Positions 18,531 to 21,012 of a stretch of 21,012 nucleotides of DNA are shown piece after piece. The position numbers and the translations under genes are program-made. Under the pieces are notes generated by a model. That model was not told the DNA's origin and searched no databases. It saw only the letters and a list, made by a program, of their open reading frames with translations. Numbering within the stretch: position 1 is the first letter of the stretch; every line of letters starts with the position of its first letter. Source of the DNA: Dimargaris cristalligena (lineage: Eukaryota; Kickxellomycota; Dimargaritomycetes; Dimargaritales; Dimargaritaceae); contig JANBQC010000502.1 in the NCBI GenBank assembly GCA_027576995.1, positions 1 to 21,012 on the forward strand, written 5' to 3'.

Positions 18531-19853
18531 ATGACCGTTAAAATCACAAAGGTCGACTCCAAATACCCGGACGCCCTCCGGTTCAAGGGTGGTATTGTCA
18601 AGGAGATCTTCCCCGTCGTTCTCTTCATGACCCTCTTCGCCACCATGGTGGTATGCGTCTCATTGTACACTGAGAAGGACATGTCCCTAAACGCCATCGC
18701 CATCACCGTTCTATCCACCGTCGTCTCCCTGCTCATTTCCCTGCGTACCAACAGTGCCTACGACCGCTTCTGGGAGGCCCGTAAGCTGTGGAGTCAACTC
18801 ACTTTTAATATTCGCAACCTGTCTCGGAATATATGGGTGCTGGTGTCCGAGACCAAAACCTCCGAGGATGGCTGCTATCACCTCGAGCGTCAGTTGAAGC
18901 GCGCCACCGCTGGTATGTTGGTTGCCTTTTGCTATGCCGTCAAAGACCACCTAGCCGAAGCCCCGCTGTCCAATGACAAAATCTGCCTCTTCATGCAGCA
19001 CGTCCCCGGGTTCATTGACCAAATTAACCGCCGGGGGGCCAAACGGGCCGGTGCTGATGCCTACCACCTGCGCTACTTGGCCCGCACTTCCACCGACGGT
19101 GATATCACCAGCGTACGGGCCCGCCGCAACACCACTCTGCCCGGCCCCGGCACGAGTCCAGCCGGCTACTCCATCAAAGCACCCAGCTTCTTTAGCCGCC
19201 TCGGGGCCAGTGTGAAAATGGCCGGGCGGGCTCATTGGCTGCACCGCGGCCAGTCGAGTACCCAGACCATCCGCCGCAAATACCGGTTTCCCAAGCCTAA
19301 CGTTCCCAACACCATTGCCCTGCACTTCTCGGCCTACATTAGTCGCCTCCTCAAAAAAGGCTACATTGAAGGTCCGATGGCCACCAACCTTCACAACGGC
19401 CTAAATGCTATTGTGGATGCGTTCACTTCGTTGGAACGGATCCAGCGTACCCCTATTCCGCTGGCTTACAGTGTCCACCTCCACCAGTCCACTTGGATTT
19501 TCCTGCTGATGCTACCGTTCCAGCTGGTCGCCCCTCTCAAGTGGGTTGCCGTACCCATTGTGGCGCTCGCCGCTTTTGTGCTTTTCGGTACCCTGGCCAT
19601 TGGTGAACAAATCGAGAACCCCTTCAACGGCGACGAAAATGATTTACCTCTCGAATTCTTTTGCGAGGTCATGGAGCACGAAATCAATGGTATTACGAGC
19701 GTCCCCTTTGCCTTTAAAACTGAACACTGGGTCCCCATTACCACACTGATTAACACTCCGGATCCGACGGCGGCTGCCAAGCCCCCTCCAGGTGCAGCCA
19801 CAGTTACTGGCAGCAACGCCAGCAGTGGAGGAGGTGGAGGTGGCAATGATTAG
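18531..19853 (+). CDS. Bestrophin-like anion channel protein (paralogue 2)
   Basis: 440 residues from the ATG at 18531, which sits in a CGCCCACCATGACC context; the 19 codons before it begin only at GTG. Membrane segments lie at about 27-46 and 53-71, followed by RTNSAYDRFWEARK (72-85). The second half has ERIQRTPIPLAYSVHLHQ (302-319), hydrophobic segments to about 353, and QIENPFNGDENDLPLE (360-375). These are the same landmarks as paralogue 1. The region between the halves (about 150-255) differs from paralogue 1: it is shorter, Arg- and Gly-rich, and lacks the acidic Ser/Thr run. The tail is Pro/Ala then Gly-rich (SSGGGGGGND). The function is inferred to be a pentameric ion channel. Codon use is strongly C-ending, suggesting good expression. 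Confidence 0.92.
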   Translation: MTVKITKVDSKYPDALRFKGGIVKEIFPVVLFMTLFATMVVCVSLYTEKDMSLNAIAITVLSTVVSLLISLRTNSAYDRFWEARKLWSQLTFNIRNLSRNIWVLVSETKTSEDGCYHLERQLKRATAGMLVAFCYAVKDHLAEAPLSNDKICLFMQHVPGFIDQINRRGAKRAGADAYHLRYLARTSTDGDITSVRARRNTTLPGPGTSPAGYSIKAPSFFSRLGASVKMAGRAHWLHRGQSSTQTIRRKYRFPKPNVPNTIALHFSAYISRLLKKGYIEGPMATNLHNGLNAIVDAFTSLERIQRTPIPLAYSVHLHQSTWIFLLMLPFQLVAPLKWVAVPIVALAAFVLFGTLAIGEQIENPFNGDENDLPLEFFCEVMEHEINGITSVPFAFKTEHWVPITTLINTPDPTAAAKPPPGAATVTGSNASSGGGGGGND

Positions 19854-21012
19854 AAGCAATGTGAATAATAAGTGCAGCTTCGGCTAACCATGTTTGACCC
19901 TCCTGCGTGGTATATTTTCCCGTTGTTTGATTTTAATGTGCTGGCCAATCCCAACTTAGAAGCTGGGCCGCTTAAACAAATGTCTTATTGGGGAGAGGTG
20001 TTTCCTCTTCCCTTTCCCATGGATGTCGCCGGTGGCATCCATCATCTCGCCTTTCCAATTCCCGTTAATACCCTCGCCATTTTTTAGGCGCGTGTCATTT
20101 CATACCGTTTTCCCCTATTGAATAATTGAATTCTCCTCCTTCATATTACTTTAAAACATTATTTTATTTGCATCTGTTATCACCATTTACCTATACATCA
20201 TTATTTCAGTGCCCTCTTTTTTTTTTTGACTGGCAGTACTTTCGGTTTGGATTATCCTGCACTACGATGCAGCCTTGGTTTGCACTGTCTGGCAATAAAC
20301 CGTACATGTCGTTATGACAATTGACTGAAAGTTACAGTATCCCTTTGTGGACCAGCGACATGCCTTTCTATTTTATAGATAATCATTCGTTGATTCTCGT
20401 AAGGCCAGATGCTCTACCCAGATCATGGTGTAACCCGGATGCTGCTGGTTTAATTGAAAAAGCAATTGTTAAGGCTTTCGTTCGGGTGTATACTGTAATG
20501 GATGATACATGAATAGGCCAATGTCAGGTGTTGCGTCATTGTAGGGTCTGTTTGAAAGGATTGTGGGTATCCAATACAGTATTTAGACGAAACCAGTCGT
20601 AAACGGTGTCGTGCGGTTGTGAAAAAGACGACGCGTTTGTTATTGATTCGGCGTAATGGGGCCTTTCAGAGGGCGTCAGGAATTGCTAGTGGATTTGTGT
20701 CACCTCAATGTCACACCGGACTATAGGGGTAGTTAATTTACGATACGCTTGCCGAGTGGAGCGCTGCCTAACTACACCACCAGAAAACTCCCTTGTTAGC
20801 TAGGGGTGTATGTTACACAATCCTCAAAACTTTAGGACCCCCCCCTCGTCCTTAGATTGAACTGCTGGTGCATTAAGGAGGGAAACGGAGAGTCGTGTTA
20901 ATGCAAAGCCTCAGGGGTAATTTAAACCTAGTGGTTTGTTGTGGCCGGGCCTGCTTAAACTCTAATAGCATATCCCGGCCAAACTATTTTTAGTTTAGAA
21001 AAGATGAAGAAC
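19854..21012. other. 3' flank of paralogue 2, no further gene seen
   Basis: T-rich 3' UTR-like DNA with AATAAA at 20294 as a possible polyadenylation signal, then mixed-composition sequence. The frames here (for example around 20321-20512) begin only at TTG or GTG or are short. A Leu/Ser tRNA A-box-like string near 20749 has no matching B box. Confidence 0.5.

Noticed and set aside
20741..20830. tRNA-Leu/Ser-like A box (TTGCCGAGTGG)
   Set aside because: No B box, no cloverleaf arms and no paired acceptor stem within range.

Overview
The window looks like nuclear DNA of a filamentous fungus. The clearest genes are two fungal-type bestrophin-like channel proteins, one secreted Pro/Ser/Thr-rich protein with a GPI-anchor-type tail, and a secreted-looking orphan protein. 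All are single-exon or nearly so. They have pyrimidine-rich leaders, some with TATA elements, and AATAAA-type hexamers near stop codons. LTR-type retroelement debris with 5-bp target duplications lies between them. An early-diverging lineage is a guess only; nothing seen fixes the taxon.

Layout. 1-4940: no gene that can be supported, only TATA-like elements and short unconvincing ORFs. 4948-6222: a TATA box, a long pyrimidine-rich leader and a GTAAGT donor that could open a 5'-UTR intron for the next gene. 6223-7638: the GPI-anchored cell-surface protein. 7639-8663: 3' flank and AT-rich spacer. 8664-10780: repeat compartment, with one truncated LTR-like copy and a 1391-bp unit bounded by 186-bp inverted repeats. 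10837-12297 (minus): an orphan secreted-protein frame split by a single in-frame TAG. 12986-13570: a solo LTR with its GTAAA duplication. 13764-14123: a weak small ORF. 15238-16644 (minus) and 18531-19853 (plus): two bestrophin paralogues transcribed away from each other across a shared 1.9-kb intergenic region. 19854-21012: 3' flank with nothing recognisable.

The most notable signals are these. (1) The two 186-bp inverted copies align without a gap and differ at 17 positions. By my count every difference is a transition, and 15 of 17 fit CpG decay to TpG/CpA, as expected from methylated-CpG deamination. The repeats and their flanks are almost free of CpG, while neighbouring genes are not. 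(2) The orphan frame between the repeats carries a signal peptide, a Myc-like nuclear-localisation motif, and one amber codon followed by 194 further open codons. It may be a candidate effector gene caught at early pseudogenisation, or a readthrough gene. (3) The divergent bestrophin pair shares the channel core but carries unrelated inserts at the same place.
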